Source: Clostridiaceae bacterium
Lineage (GTDB): Bacteria; Bacillota; Clostridia; Oscillospirales; QAMX01
Direction of reading: 5' to 3'
DNA length: 7,085 bases
NCBI GenBank assembly: GCA_016297585.1
Contig: JAEDGJ010000123.1
Span: 1-7,085 of the forward strand
The notes under the pieces are model-generated. The model saw nothing but the letters and a program-made list of their open reading frames with translations. It ran no database searches and had not been told where the DNA came from. A program made the translations under genes and the position numbers. Positions 1 through 5,569 of the stretch are shown piece after piece; within the stretch, counting starts at the first letter, position 1, and each line of letters begins with the position of its first letter.

Positions 1-175
1 CCTCCCCGGCCGTGTCGGGATCGAAATCCGTGCAGCGGATCCGCAGCGCGTGCATCGCATGGGACATATACTGCGCCTGAACGCCGCAGAGTCCGCGGAC
101 GACCGTCATTTTATCCGCCGGTGCGGTCAGATACTGCCCCGCCAGCCGCCGGAGCCGGATTTCCTCCGCTGTCAT
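1..175 (-). CDS. Winged-helix protein of the AlkZ/YcaQ DNA glycosylase family, N-terminal fragment
   Basis: The gene starts at the ATG at 175-173 and runs off the left edge, leaving 58 residues. The visible part has an N-terminal segment ending in DKMTVVRGLCGVQAQYMSHA (residues 21-40), followed by a stretch rich in basic and aromatic residues. The Gln-Ala-Gln at residues 33-35 matches the QxQ motif of the HTH_42/AlkZ-like family; in characterised members (AlkZ, AlkX/YcaQ) these glutamines act in excising alkylated or crosslinked bases from DNA. Many members are annotated only as winged-helix DNA-binding domain proteins. An AAAGGGG Shine-Dalgarno lies 9 nt upstream of the start, separated from it by a run of seven T. 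The terminator of the preceding transcript ends only about 35 nt upstream and I see no convincing promoter in between. Substrate and activity are inferred from family only, and most of the protein is outside the window. Confidence 0.75.
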   Translation of the reverse strand, partial: MTAEEIRLRRLAGQYLTAPADKMTVVRGLCGVQAQYMSHAMHALRIRCTDFDPDTAGE

Positions 176-209
176 AAAAAAACGCCCCTTTCTCGGAGAC
201 CTCGTATGC

Positions 210-248
210 AAAAAGCGTCCCCGCGGCACCTTCCGATGCGGCGGGGAC
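210..248 (-). terminator. Intrinsic terminator after the GH4-like gene
   Basis: On the minus strand an 8-bp stem GTCCCCGC/GCGGGGAC (248-241 with 224-217) continues past one C-C mismatch into a further GCA/TGC pairing. A short loop of about 8 nt closes it, and GC plus a run of five T (214-210) follows. It begins 11 nt past the GH4-like stop codon (260-262) and so ends the SPFH/GH4 transcript. It also lies directly in front of the AlkZ-like start at 175. Confidence 0.85.
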
Positions 249-259
249 TCGGGGAAATT

Positions 260-1483
260 TCAGTTCAGGGACATCCACGGCTCGGCGTTGCCGTCCTCCG
301 GGAAGGGCGGTAAGACCTCCGCGAAGTCCACCCGTTCCGGGAACACGAGCGCGGCCTGTTTTAAGTACGTTTCGTCCTGCTCGGCCAGCGCGCGGGCAAG
401 CAGCAGGTTCTGCCGGATGCGCGACGCAAGCGACGCCTCGATAAACTCCGGCAGCTCGGGCACGGGACGCACGATGCCGTCCGCGTTGAAGCGGCAGGTC
501 AGCTGCACCATCGCGTCCTCGGGATAATGCGGCAGCGCGCCGCGGTTGAGGACCAGCGCCGACGCACGCGCGCCTTCGTCCCGCAGGATGGAGCGCACGA
601 TGCGGGCGATGTAGACCGGGAATTCGGCGGCGCAGCGGCGGGTGCCGCGCAGGATCTGCTCCCGTGTCAGCGCAGGATCGAGCAGACGCTCGAAATCCGC
701 GTAATTCGGGCGGCGCATCAGCTCGCTCATGCGGGTTTTCGGCAGATTCCGGAACCGGTGGCAGCCGCCGACGGGACCGTGCAGAAAGCCGGTCTCGCGC
801 AGGATGGCGAGGTTTGCAAGAAAACCCTCCCGCCACTCCGGAAACTGCTCGTGGAAGTCGTCGACGATCAGCGCGGGGTCGTACTGCGCCAGAAGCAGCG
901 GCTTCAGGCTGTCAAGGACGCTCTTTTCGCGCAGCAGCACGTCGTAATACCACAGCTCGTGGTTGACGCCGACGTCCATCGGCCAGACGTCCTCCTCGTC
1001 CTCGTCCAGAAACGCCGCCAGCACCTTCTGCGTAAAGGTCGACGCGTTGCAGAGTCCGACGACGCGCTCGAGTCCGAACCGCAGCCTGACCGCCGCGAGC
1101 GGGATGTCCGGCGGATTCGTCACGACGAGCAGCCACGCATCCGGGCAGAGCTTCGTCATGCGCTCGCCAATGCCCATCAGATACGCGCCGTGCTGCACGC
1201 CGAAGGCGCGGTACTCCTCAAACGGCGCAAGCCCGTACGACGCGCAGTACAGCACCAGCGCCGCGCCCTCGAGCGCAGCCTCCAGCGTCGGCGCGATCTC
1301 GAGCCGCCCGTTTCCCGCGTTGAAGCGGGAAGCGAGCGTCTGCGTGTTGACCATCTTCTGTTCCGTACGCCCGAAAAGGGAGAACCGGTACGGCGTCTCG
1401 GCGTCGGCGTACAGAAGCTCGAGGATCACGGCGGTCGTGATCTTGCCGCCGCCGCCGATCACGGCGATTTTCTTCTCCGTCAT
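260..1483 (-). CDS. Divergent glycoside hydrolase family 4 (NAD/metal-dependent 6-phospho-glycosidase-like) protein
   Basis: This 407-residue protein resembles GH4 enzymes, which use NAD and a divalent metal to oxidise the sugar at C3, eliminate the aglycone and reduce the product again. The N-terminus has a Rossmann nucleotide-binding loop (VIGGGGKITT, residues 8-17). It is followed by VTNPPDIP (121-128), GLCN with Cys145 (143-146) and GVNHELW with His175 (172-178). In the family, the Cys and His of these motifs bind the metal. The C-terminal part carries the GH4-like LNRGALPHYPEDAMVQL segment (312-328). The usual central signature between the Rossmann half and the NPP motif (DE-P-YG-GQET-G-GG) is not recognisable; the equivalent stretch reads RAFGVQHGAYLMGIG (92-106). 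It is somewhat shorter than typical members of about 430-460 residues. The start ATG lies 6 nt after the SPFH stop, with only a poor Shine-Dalgarno, so translation is probably coupled. Substrate is unknown; a non-glycosidase NAD-dependent role is possible. Confidence 0.75.
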   Translation of the reverse strand: MTEKKIAVIGGGGKITTAVILELLYADAETPYRFSLFGRTEQKMVNTQTLASRFNAGNGRLEIAPTLEAALEGAALVLYCASYGLAPFEEYRAFGVQHGAYLMGIGERMTKLCPDAWLLVVTNPPDIPLAAVRLRFGLERVVGLCNASTFTQKVLAAFLDEDEEDVWPMDVGVNHELWYYDVLLREKSVLDSLKPLLLAQYDPALIVDDFHEQFPEWREGFLANLAILRETGFLHGPVGGCHRFRNLPKTRMSELMRRPNYADFERLLDPALTREQILRGTRRCAAEFPVYIARIVRSILRDEGARASALVLNRGALPHYPEDAMVQLTCRFNADGIVRPVPELPEFIEASLASRIRQNLLLARALAEQDETYLKQAALVFPERVDFAEVLPPFPEDGNAEPWMSLN

Positions 1484-1489
1484 CCTGTC

Positions 1490-2806
1490 TTACACCATGT
1501 CCGCGTCCGTCACCGGATCGCCGCATTCGGGGCAGAATTTCGGCATTTTTGCGCCTTCGGGGAATTCATAGCCGCATTTGTCGCACTTGACCCTGCCCGG
1601 GCGCTTCGAGCCGCATTCGGGGCAGAACTTCCCCTTGCACACCGCGCCGCATTTGCAGGTCCAGGTGCCGGAGGGGGCGGGCGCGGGCTTTGCCTTGCCG
1701 CATTCGGCGCAGAATTTGCCCGTATTCACCGCGCCGCACGCGCAGGTCCACGAATCCGCCGCCGGAGCAGCCGGAGCCTGCTGTGCCGGAGCCGCGGCCT
1801 GCTGGCGGGACATCTGGCGCTCGTTTGCATCGGTCATCGCGCCCATGAAGTTCCCGGCGGCGCCCATGCCCATGCCCATCCCCATGAACGCCTGCGCGGC
1901 GCCCGCGGAATTGGAGCCTGCGGCCTCGAAGCCTCTGGCCATCGCGCCCTGGACATAGCCCTGACGCACCGCCGCGTCGGAGAGCATCGCGCCCTGGTTG
2001 CGCATATTGATGAGCTTCTGCGACTCGGCGTCGTAGGAGATGCTCGCGATGCCGACGGACTGCACCTCGAAGCCGCGCTGCTCCTTCCAGTCGTCGTCGA
2101 GCGTCTGCGCCATGTACTTCGACAGCTCGACGCTCTTCGACGGCGCATGGGAGATGCGCACACCGTCGACGGAGAGCTGGTTGATCGCCGCCTGCAGCGC
2201 CGACAGGAACTCGTTCATGTACTGCTCGTTGATCTGGCCGATCTCGACGCGCTCCGCATTGCGCGGGCAGGCCTCGTAGAAGAACTTCATCGGATCGGTG
2301 ATCCGGATCGAATAGGAACCGAACGTGCGGAGGAAGAGCTCCGAATTGTAGAAATTATCGAAATACTGCAGCGGGGTGCGGGTGCCGAATTTGATGCCCT
2401 TGATCTCCTGCAGATTGATGTAAAACACCTTCTGCGCGGACGACGGCACGCCGCCGTATTTGACGCGCGAGAAGGTCTCCTTGAACGCGTCGCCGAACTG
2501 GCCGCCGAACAGGGACGGCGCCGAGGAGTTCTGGACCTTATAATAGCCCTCCTCCGCCGTGTAGTCGACGACCTTGCCGCCGTCGAGCAGCATCATGAAC
2601 TGATTCGGATATACATGAATGATCGAGCCGTTGGAAATCATGTCCGAACTGCCCTTGGTATTGGAATTGCGCGCGGAATCCCGGCGTACAAAGACGCCCT
2701 TCGTCATCACGGTCTGGTCGCCCATATTATCCGGCTCGATAACCTCCAGCCACTGATCTGCGAGCGCTCCGCTTACCGCGCCGATTGCCGCTTTGATAAT
2801 ACCCAT
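1490..2806 (-). CDS. SPFH-domain protein with three C-terminal zinc ribbons (YdjI-like)
   Basis: This 438-residue protein belongs to the SPFH/band-7 group often named virion core protein-like, whose best known relative is Bacillus YdjI. The SPFH core spans roughly residues 15-290 (QWLEVIEPD near the start, VFVRRDS, then FYINLQEIKGIKFGTRTPL and a helical segment with IGQINEQYMNEFLSALQAAI). Next come a Met-Gly run (308-314) and an Ala/Gln/Pro linker (about 320-350). Three cysteine motifs follow: CxC-x8-CxxC at 355/357/366/369 and at 384/386/395/398, and CxxC-x13-CxxC at 408/411/425/428; each could bind one zinc. There is no signal peptide or obvious membrane segment, which suggests a peripheral membrane scaffold. 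In Bacillus the YdjGHI proteins work with PspA in membrane stress; no pspA, TPM-domain or ydjG-like gene is visible here. The start is fixed by an AGGAGG 8 nt upstream and a promoter behind it. The reading frame stays open further upstream only as a shadow of the divergent gene. Confidence 0.92.
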   Translation of the reverse strand: MGIIKAAIGAVSGALADQWLEVIEPDNMGDQTVMTKGVFVRRDSARNSNTKGSSDMISNGSIIHVYPNQFMMLLDGGKVVDYTAEEGYYKVQNSSAPSLFGGQFGDAFKETFSRVKYGGVPSSAQKVFYINLQEIKGIKFGTRTPLQYFDNFYNSELFLRTFGSYSIRITDPMKFFYEACPRNAERVEIGQINEQYMNEFLSALQAAINQLSVDGVRISHAPSKSVELSKYMAQTLDDDWKEQRGFEVQSVGIASISYDAESQKLINMRNQGAMLSDAAVRQGYVQGAMARGFEAAGSNSAGAAQAFMGMGMGMGAAGNFMGAMTDANERQMSRQQAAAPAQQAPAAPAADSWTCACGAVNTGKFCAECGKAKPAPAPSGTWTCKCGAVCKGKFCPECGSKRPGRVKCDKCGYEFPEGAKMPKFCPECGDPVTDADMV

Positions 2807-2814
2807 GGCCAAAA

Positions 2815-2820
2815 CCTCCT
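2815..2820 (-). promoter_or_regulatory. Ribosome binding site of the SPFH gene
   Basis: A perfect AGGAGG lies 8 nt before the ATG at 2806-2804. It decides the start, because the same frame stays open for another 367 codons upstream, across the promoter and into the antisense of the divergent gene. Confidence 0.93.
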
Positions 2821-2848
2821 GTAAATTTGTAAAACTTCTCTGTTTTTC

Positions 2849-2877
2849 ATTATAGCATCCCGCGCATGATCTGTCAA
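2849..2877 (-). promoter_or_regulatory. Consensus sigma-A promoter for the SPFH/GH4 transcript
   Basis: On the minus strand TTGACA (2877-2872) and TATAAT (2854-2849) are both perfect consensus, separated by exactly 17 bp. A TG dinucleotide one base before the -10 adds an extended -10. Transcription should start near position 2842, giving a leader of roughly 36 nt. Such a promoter predicts strong expression unless a repressor acts on it. Confidence 0.93.
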
Positions 2878-2946
2878 TCGCCGTTTTTAAGAGACTTCCG
2901 TTTCGCGCGCCTTGTAAAAAGAGATGAGTTTTTCGCTTTTTCGCGC
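2878..2946. other. Spacer between the divergent promoters, with a tandem 8-bp T-rich repeat
   Basis: This 69-bp stretch between the two -35 boxes has no gene. It contains a perfect tandem repeat TTTTTCGC (2929-2936 and 2937-2944), followed by a third variant TTTTTGGC (2951-2958) that overlaps the rightward promoter. A further T5 tract lies at 2884-2888. The T tracts upstream of the rightward -35 could act as an UP element or a regulator site. This is inference from position only. Confidence 0.4.
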
Positions 2947-2975
2947 TTGCTTTTTGGCGGAAACTGTGATACGAT
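2947..2975 (+). promoter_or_regulatory. Probable sigma-A promoter for the isomerase/dehydrogenase pair
   Basis: TTGCTT (2947-2952) and TACGAT (2970-2975) are spaced 17 bp apart, with a TG one base before the -10 (2967-2968), an extended -10 arrangement. The match is much weaker than that of the divergent promoter, which suggests activator dependence or lower expression. The leader before the ATG at 3029 would be about 45 nt. Confidence 0.6.
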
Positions 2976-3028
2976 ACGCTTGTCCCTTCACCGGGGAGAA
3001 AGACTTTCCGAAAAAGAGGAGGAATTCC

Positions 3029-3862
3029 ATGAAGAAAGCCATCAACGCATGGGCGTACCCGTCCGATATGCCGATCGCGGAGCGGATGCGGCTCGCCGCG
3101 GACGCGGGCTACGACGGCATCGAGCTGATCTTTACCGAGGAGGGCGACGTCTCGCTGCAGTCCTCGGAGGGCGCGCTGCGCGAATACCGGAAGATCGCGG
3201 AGGAATACGGCCTGCGCATCCAGAGCGTCATCGGCTCGGTCTTTGTGTCGTCGAGTCTGGCAAGCCCCGACGCGGCGGAAGCGGATGCCGCCGTCGAGCG
3301 CGGCGCGCGGATGCTCCACGGCGCGGCGGTTCTCGGCGCGGACACCGCGCTCGTCGTGCCCGGACGCGTCTTCAAGGAGACGGAAAACCCAAACGGCCGC
3401 TATGACATCGTCTATGACAACGCCGTGAAAAACGTCCGGCGTCTGGCCGCTCACGCCGCCGCAGCGGGCGTGTATGTCGGCATCGAAAACGTCTGGAACA
3501 AGTTCCTTCTCTCCCCGCTCGAGATGCGCGCGTTCGTCGACTACGCGGAAAGCCCGTGGGTCGGCGTCTACTTCGACGTCGGCAACTTCATGCCGTGGGC
3601 CTACCCCGAACAGTGGATCCGCATCCTCGGCACGCGCATCAAGAAGCTGCATTTCAAGGATTTCAAGACGGGCGTCGGCACCGGACACGGCTTTGTCGAC
3701 CTGCTCGAGGGCGACGTGGACTACGCGGAGGTCATGCGCGCCTGCCGCGAGGTCGGCTTCGACGACTACTGCATCGCGGAGGTCGGCCCGTTTGCCCAGC
3801 ATCCGACGCTGAAGCTCTACACCACGGCGATGGCGATGGACGCCATCTTCGCCATGAAATAA
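3029..3862 (+). CDS. Sugar isomerase/epimerase, xylose-isomerase-like TIM barrel
   Basis: This 277-residue protein is of normal length for the sugar phosphate isomerase/epimerase group (AP-endonuclease-2/xylose isomerase-like fold). The barrel starts with INAWAYPSDMPIAERMRLAA and GYDGIELIF (residues 27-35). The expected metal-site residues are seen at the ends of strands: Glu153 in GIENVWNKF, Asp183 in VYFDVGNF, His208 in KKLHFKDF and Glu251 in IAEVGPF. In the family this Glu-Asp-His-Glu set binds Mn or another divalent metal and supports epimerisation or isomerisation of keto-sugars; relatives include L-ribulose-5-phosphate 3-epimerase (UlaE), tagatose/psicose epimerases and keto-glycoside-cleaving enzymes. 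The substrate cannot be read from sequence. The start is chosen at 3029 because AGGAGG lies 6 nt upstream; longer in-frame starts cross the promoter. The Gfo/Idh/MocA gene follows after 25 nt in the same operon, which suggests that the two enzymes act in sequence. Confidence 0.88.
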   Translation: MKKAINAWAYPSDMPIAERMRLAADAGYDGIELIFTEEGDVSLQSSEGALREYRKIAEEYGLRIQSVIGSVFVSSSLASPDAAEADAAVERGARMLHGAAVLGADTALVVPGRVFKETENPNGRYDIVYDNAVKNVRRLAAHAAAAGVYVGIENVWNKFLLSPLEMRAFVDYAESPWVGVYFDVGNFMPWAYPEQWIRILGTRIKKLHFKDFKTGVGTGHGFVDLLEGDVDYAEVMRACREVGFDDYCIAEVGPFAQHPTLKLYTTAMAMDAIFAMK

Positions 3863-3887
3863 CACCGCAAAGGAGGCTTTTGTCATT

Positions 3888-4955
3888 ATGCTGAAGGTAT
3901 GCGTCATCGGCTGCGGAGGAATCGGCGGCTATCATCTGTCCCATCTCGTCCAGTATACGGATCTCGTCGAGCTCGTGGGGTTCTGCGACCTCGTGCTCTC
4001 CCGCGCGGAGGATTTCGTCCGGAAGGCCGGCTCCGGCAAGGCGTACACAAACTTCACCGCGATGCTCGACGAGCAGAATCCCGACGCCGTCTTCGTCTGC
4101 ATCCCGCCGATCTCCCATGGGGAGGGCTTTATCGAGCTGGAGCTTGTTTCGCGCGGCATCCCGTTCTTCGTCGAGAAGCCCGTCACGCTGAATCTGTTCA
4201 TCGCGCGCCGCATCCGGGACGCGATCGCGGCCAAAAATCTCATCACCGCCGTCGGCTTCCAGCTCCGCTACGACAATCTCGTCGATACGGTGCAGGCGTA
4301 CACGAAGGCAAACCGCATCGGCACGATGAACGTCACGCGCATCGGCGGCATTCCGGGCGTGTGGTGGTGGCTCGACAAGGCCGCCTGCGGCGGACAGATC
4401 GTCGAGCAGACCATCCACCAGCTCGACATGATGCGCTACGTCTGCGGCGAGCCGGAGAGCGTGTTCTCCTATAACGCGCGCGGCTTCATCGAAAATCCCC
4501 CGGCGGGCTACAAGACCGACGACTACTCCGCGACTGTCGTCCGCTTTGCTTCCGGCGCGCTCGCGACGATCACGACCGGGTGCTTTGCGACCGGCGGCGG
4601 CGCGGCGGACAACAAGATGACCTTCAACAGCGTCGATTCCCGCCTCGATTTTTACCCGGCGCAGAAAGCCCTGATCTACGGAAAAGCGCCGGTCGCCGAG
4701 GGCAGCGACGTCAAGGGGACGCAGTCGATCATCTCGGGCGACGGCTCTCTCAAGAGCGCCGACGGCGCGCTGGAATACGAAAGCCGCGTGGATTACGGCC
4801 TGCTCTGCGACCGCACCTTCCTCGAAGCGGTCGCGTCCGGCGACGGCTCGAAGATCCGCTCGCCGTATGCCGACGCGGTCAGGACCCTCGCGTTCACGCT
4901 CGCCTGCAACGAGAGCATGGACACCGGGCGTCCGGTCAAGGTCGACCTGACCTGA
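3888..4955 (+). CDS. Gfo/Idh/MocA-family NAD(P)-dependent sugar or inositol dehydrogenase
   Basis: This 355-residue protein has the standard layout of the family. An N-terminal Rossmann domain carries VIGCGGIGGYH (residues 6-16), then CIPPISHGEG (71-80) and the EKP motif at 96-98, whose lysine helps bind cofactor and substrate. The C-terminal alpha/beta domain carries GGQIVEQTIHQLDMMRY (168-184). His177 and Asp180 match the conserved catalytic region; the position usually occupied by Asp in the D-x3-H motif is Glu173, a variant that I recall from a subgroup of the family. A WWW triplet (159-161) lies just before this motif, near the expected substrate pocket. Members oxidise or reduce one hydroxyl of a sugar, inositol or glycoside. 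An AAAGGAGG ribosome site precedes the ATG, and the gene lies 25 nt behind the TIM-barrel gene. The transcript ends at the hairpin at 4976. The exact substrate is unknown. Confidence 0.95.
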   Translation: MLKVCVIGCGGIGGYHLSHLVQYTDLVELVGFCDLVLSRAEDFVRKAGSGKAYTNFTAMLDEQNPDAVFVCIPPISHGEGFIELELVSRGIPFFVEKPVTLNLFIARRIRDAIAAKNLITAVGFQLRYDNLVDTVQAYTKANRIGTMNVTRIGGIPGVWWWLDKAACGGQIVEQTIHQLDMMRYVCGEPESVFSYNARGFIENPPAGYKTDDYSATVVRFASGALATITTGCFATGGGAADNKMTFNSVDSRLDFYPAQKALIYGKAPVAEGSDVKGTQSIISGDGSLKSADGALEYESRVDYGLLCDRTFLEAVASGDGSKIRSPYADAVRTLAFTLACNESMDTGRPVKVDLT

Positions 4956-4975
4956 GCACCTCACCCCAAAAGCAC

Positions 4976-5025
4976 ACCGCGCGGGGAGCGTTCCCGGAAA
5001 AAGAACGGCTCCCCGCGCGGTTTTT
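4976..5025 (+). terminator. Strong intrinsic terminator, probably bidirectional
   Basis: A perfect 14-bp GC-rich stem (4976-4989 with 5008-5021) is extended by GTTC/GAAC pairing (4990-4993 with 5003-5006) past a single bulged G, and is followed by a T5 tract (5021-5025). It ends the rightward isomerase/dehydrogenase transcript. On the minus strand the stem is followed within a few bases by TTTT (4970-4967), so it can also stop the convergent VanW-DUF975-trmL transcript, whose last stop is at 5048. Confidence 0.92.
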
Positions 5026-5047
5026 ATGTAGCAAATCCCGTGTTTTT

Positions 5048-5569
5048 CTACCGCAGCCCCGCAAATCCGTTCTGGCGCAGCGCCTCGTAGAGCACGATCG
5101 CGACGGAGTTGGAGAGATTTAAGCTGCGCGCTTCGTTCTGCATCGGCACGCGCACGCAGCGCTCGGGGTGCGCCTCCAGCAGCGGCATCGGCAGCCCGCG
5201 CGTCTCCGGCCCGAACAGCAGGTAGTCGCCCGGGCGGTACTCCACGTCCGTATAGCGGGTATGCCCCTTCGTCGTCGCGTACCAATAGCGTCCGCCGGGA
5301 TTCCTCCCGAAAAAGTCGTCGAGGCTGTCGTAGAGCTTTCCGTAGCGCTCGAAGCCGTAGTCGTCCTCATGCGCGTCGTTCGGCACGCGCGCGGCGTCGA
5401 GAAAATGCCAGTAATCAAGCCCCGCGCGCTTTAAGGAGCGGTCGTCCACGTCAAAGCCGAGCGGGCGCACCAGATGCAGCCGGGAGCAGGTCGCGGCGCA
5501 GGTGCGGGCGATGTTTCCCGTATTCGGCGGGATCTCGGGTTCGACGAGGACGACATGGAAGCCGTTCAT
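5048..5569 (-). CDS. trmL: tRNA (cytidine(34)-2'-O)-methyltransferase TrmL (SPOUT family)
   Basis: This 173-residue protein is complete and close to the normal length for TrmL. TrmL transfers a methyl group from S-adenosylmethionine to the ribose of the wobble nucleotide 34 of leucine tRNAs. All three SPOUT motifs are plain: EPEIPPNTGNIARTCAAT (residues 10-27), LLFGPETRGLP (117-127) and VPMQNEARSLNLSNSVAIVL (141-160), which build the knotted SAM site. The LHLVRPLGFDVDDRSLKRAG segment (31-50) is also typical. The start codon overlaps the DUF975 stop in an ATGA arrangement, with AAGGAGGA 9 nt upstream, so it is co-translated from the VanW-DUF975 transcript. The adjacent membrane genes have no evident link to tRNA modification. 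Confidence 0.96.
   Translation of the reverse strand: MNGFHVVLVEPEIPPNTGNIARTCAATCSRLHLVRPLGFDVDDRSLKRAGLDYWHFLDAARVPNDAHEDDYGFERYGKLYDSLDDFFGRNPGGRYWYATTKGHTRYTDVEYRPGDYLLFGPETRGLPMPLLEAHPERCVRVPMQNEARSLNLSNSVAIVLYEALRQNGFAGLR

Noticed and set aside
111..836. A 241-codon minus-strand frame overlapping the GH4-like gene end and the AlkZ-like start
   Set aside because: It is out of frame with both supported genes, passes through the terminator hairpin and shows only Arg/Ala/Pro-rich shadow sequence.
1521..1717. Three regularly spaced 20-bp near-identical units that could suggest a CRISPR-like array
   Set aside because: They lie inside the SPFH coding frame and encode the CxECG parts of the zinc ribbons, and the spacing reflects domain length.
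527..2824. A 765-codon open frame on the plus strand antisense to the SPFH and GH4-like genes
   Set aside because: The translation is Arg/Ala/His/Leu-rich with no family motif, it spans two well-supported opposite genes and their junction, and long antisense frames are expected in GC-rich coding DNA.
2998..3008. Inverted repeat GAAAG-A-CTTTC in the leader of the TIM-barrel gene
   Set aside because: The arms are only 5 bp with a 1-base centre, so it is too short to support an operator or an RNA hairpin.
1490..3907. An 805-codon reading of the SPFH gene with a long N-terminal extension
   Set aside because: The extra part is the antisense of the TIM-barrel gene and crosses a perfect promoter. 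The AGGAGG and ATG at 2806 give a normal family N-terminus.
3732..5285. A 517-codon minus-strand frame opposite the Gfo/Idh/MocA gene
   Set aside because: It crosses the terminator and runs into trmL in another frame, and its composition is that of an antisense shadow (Arg, Asp, Ala, Val rich) without motifs.
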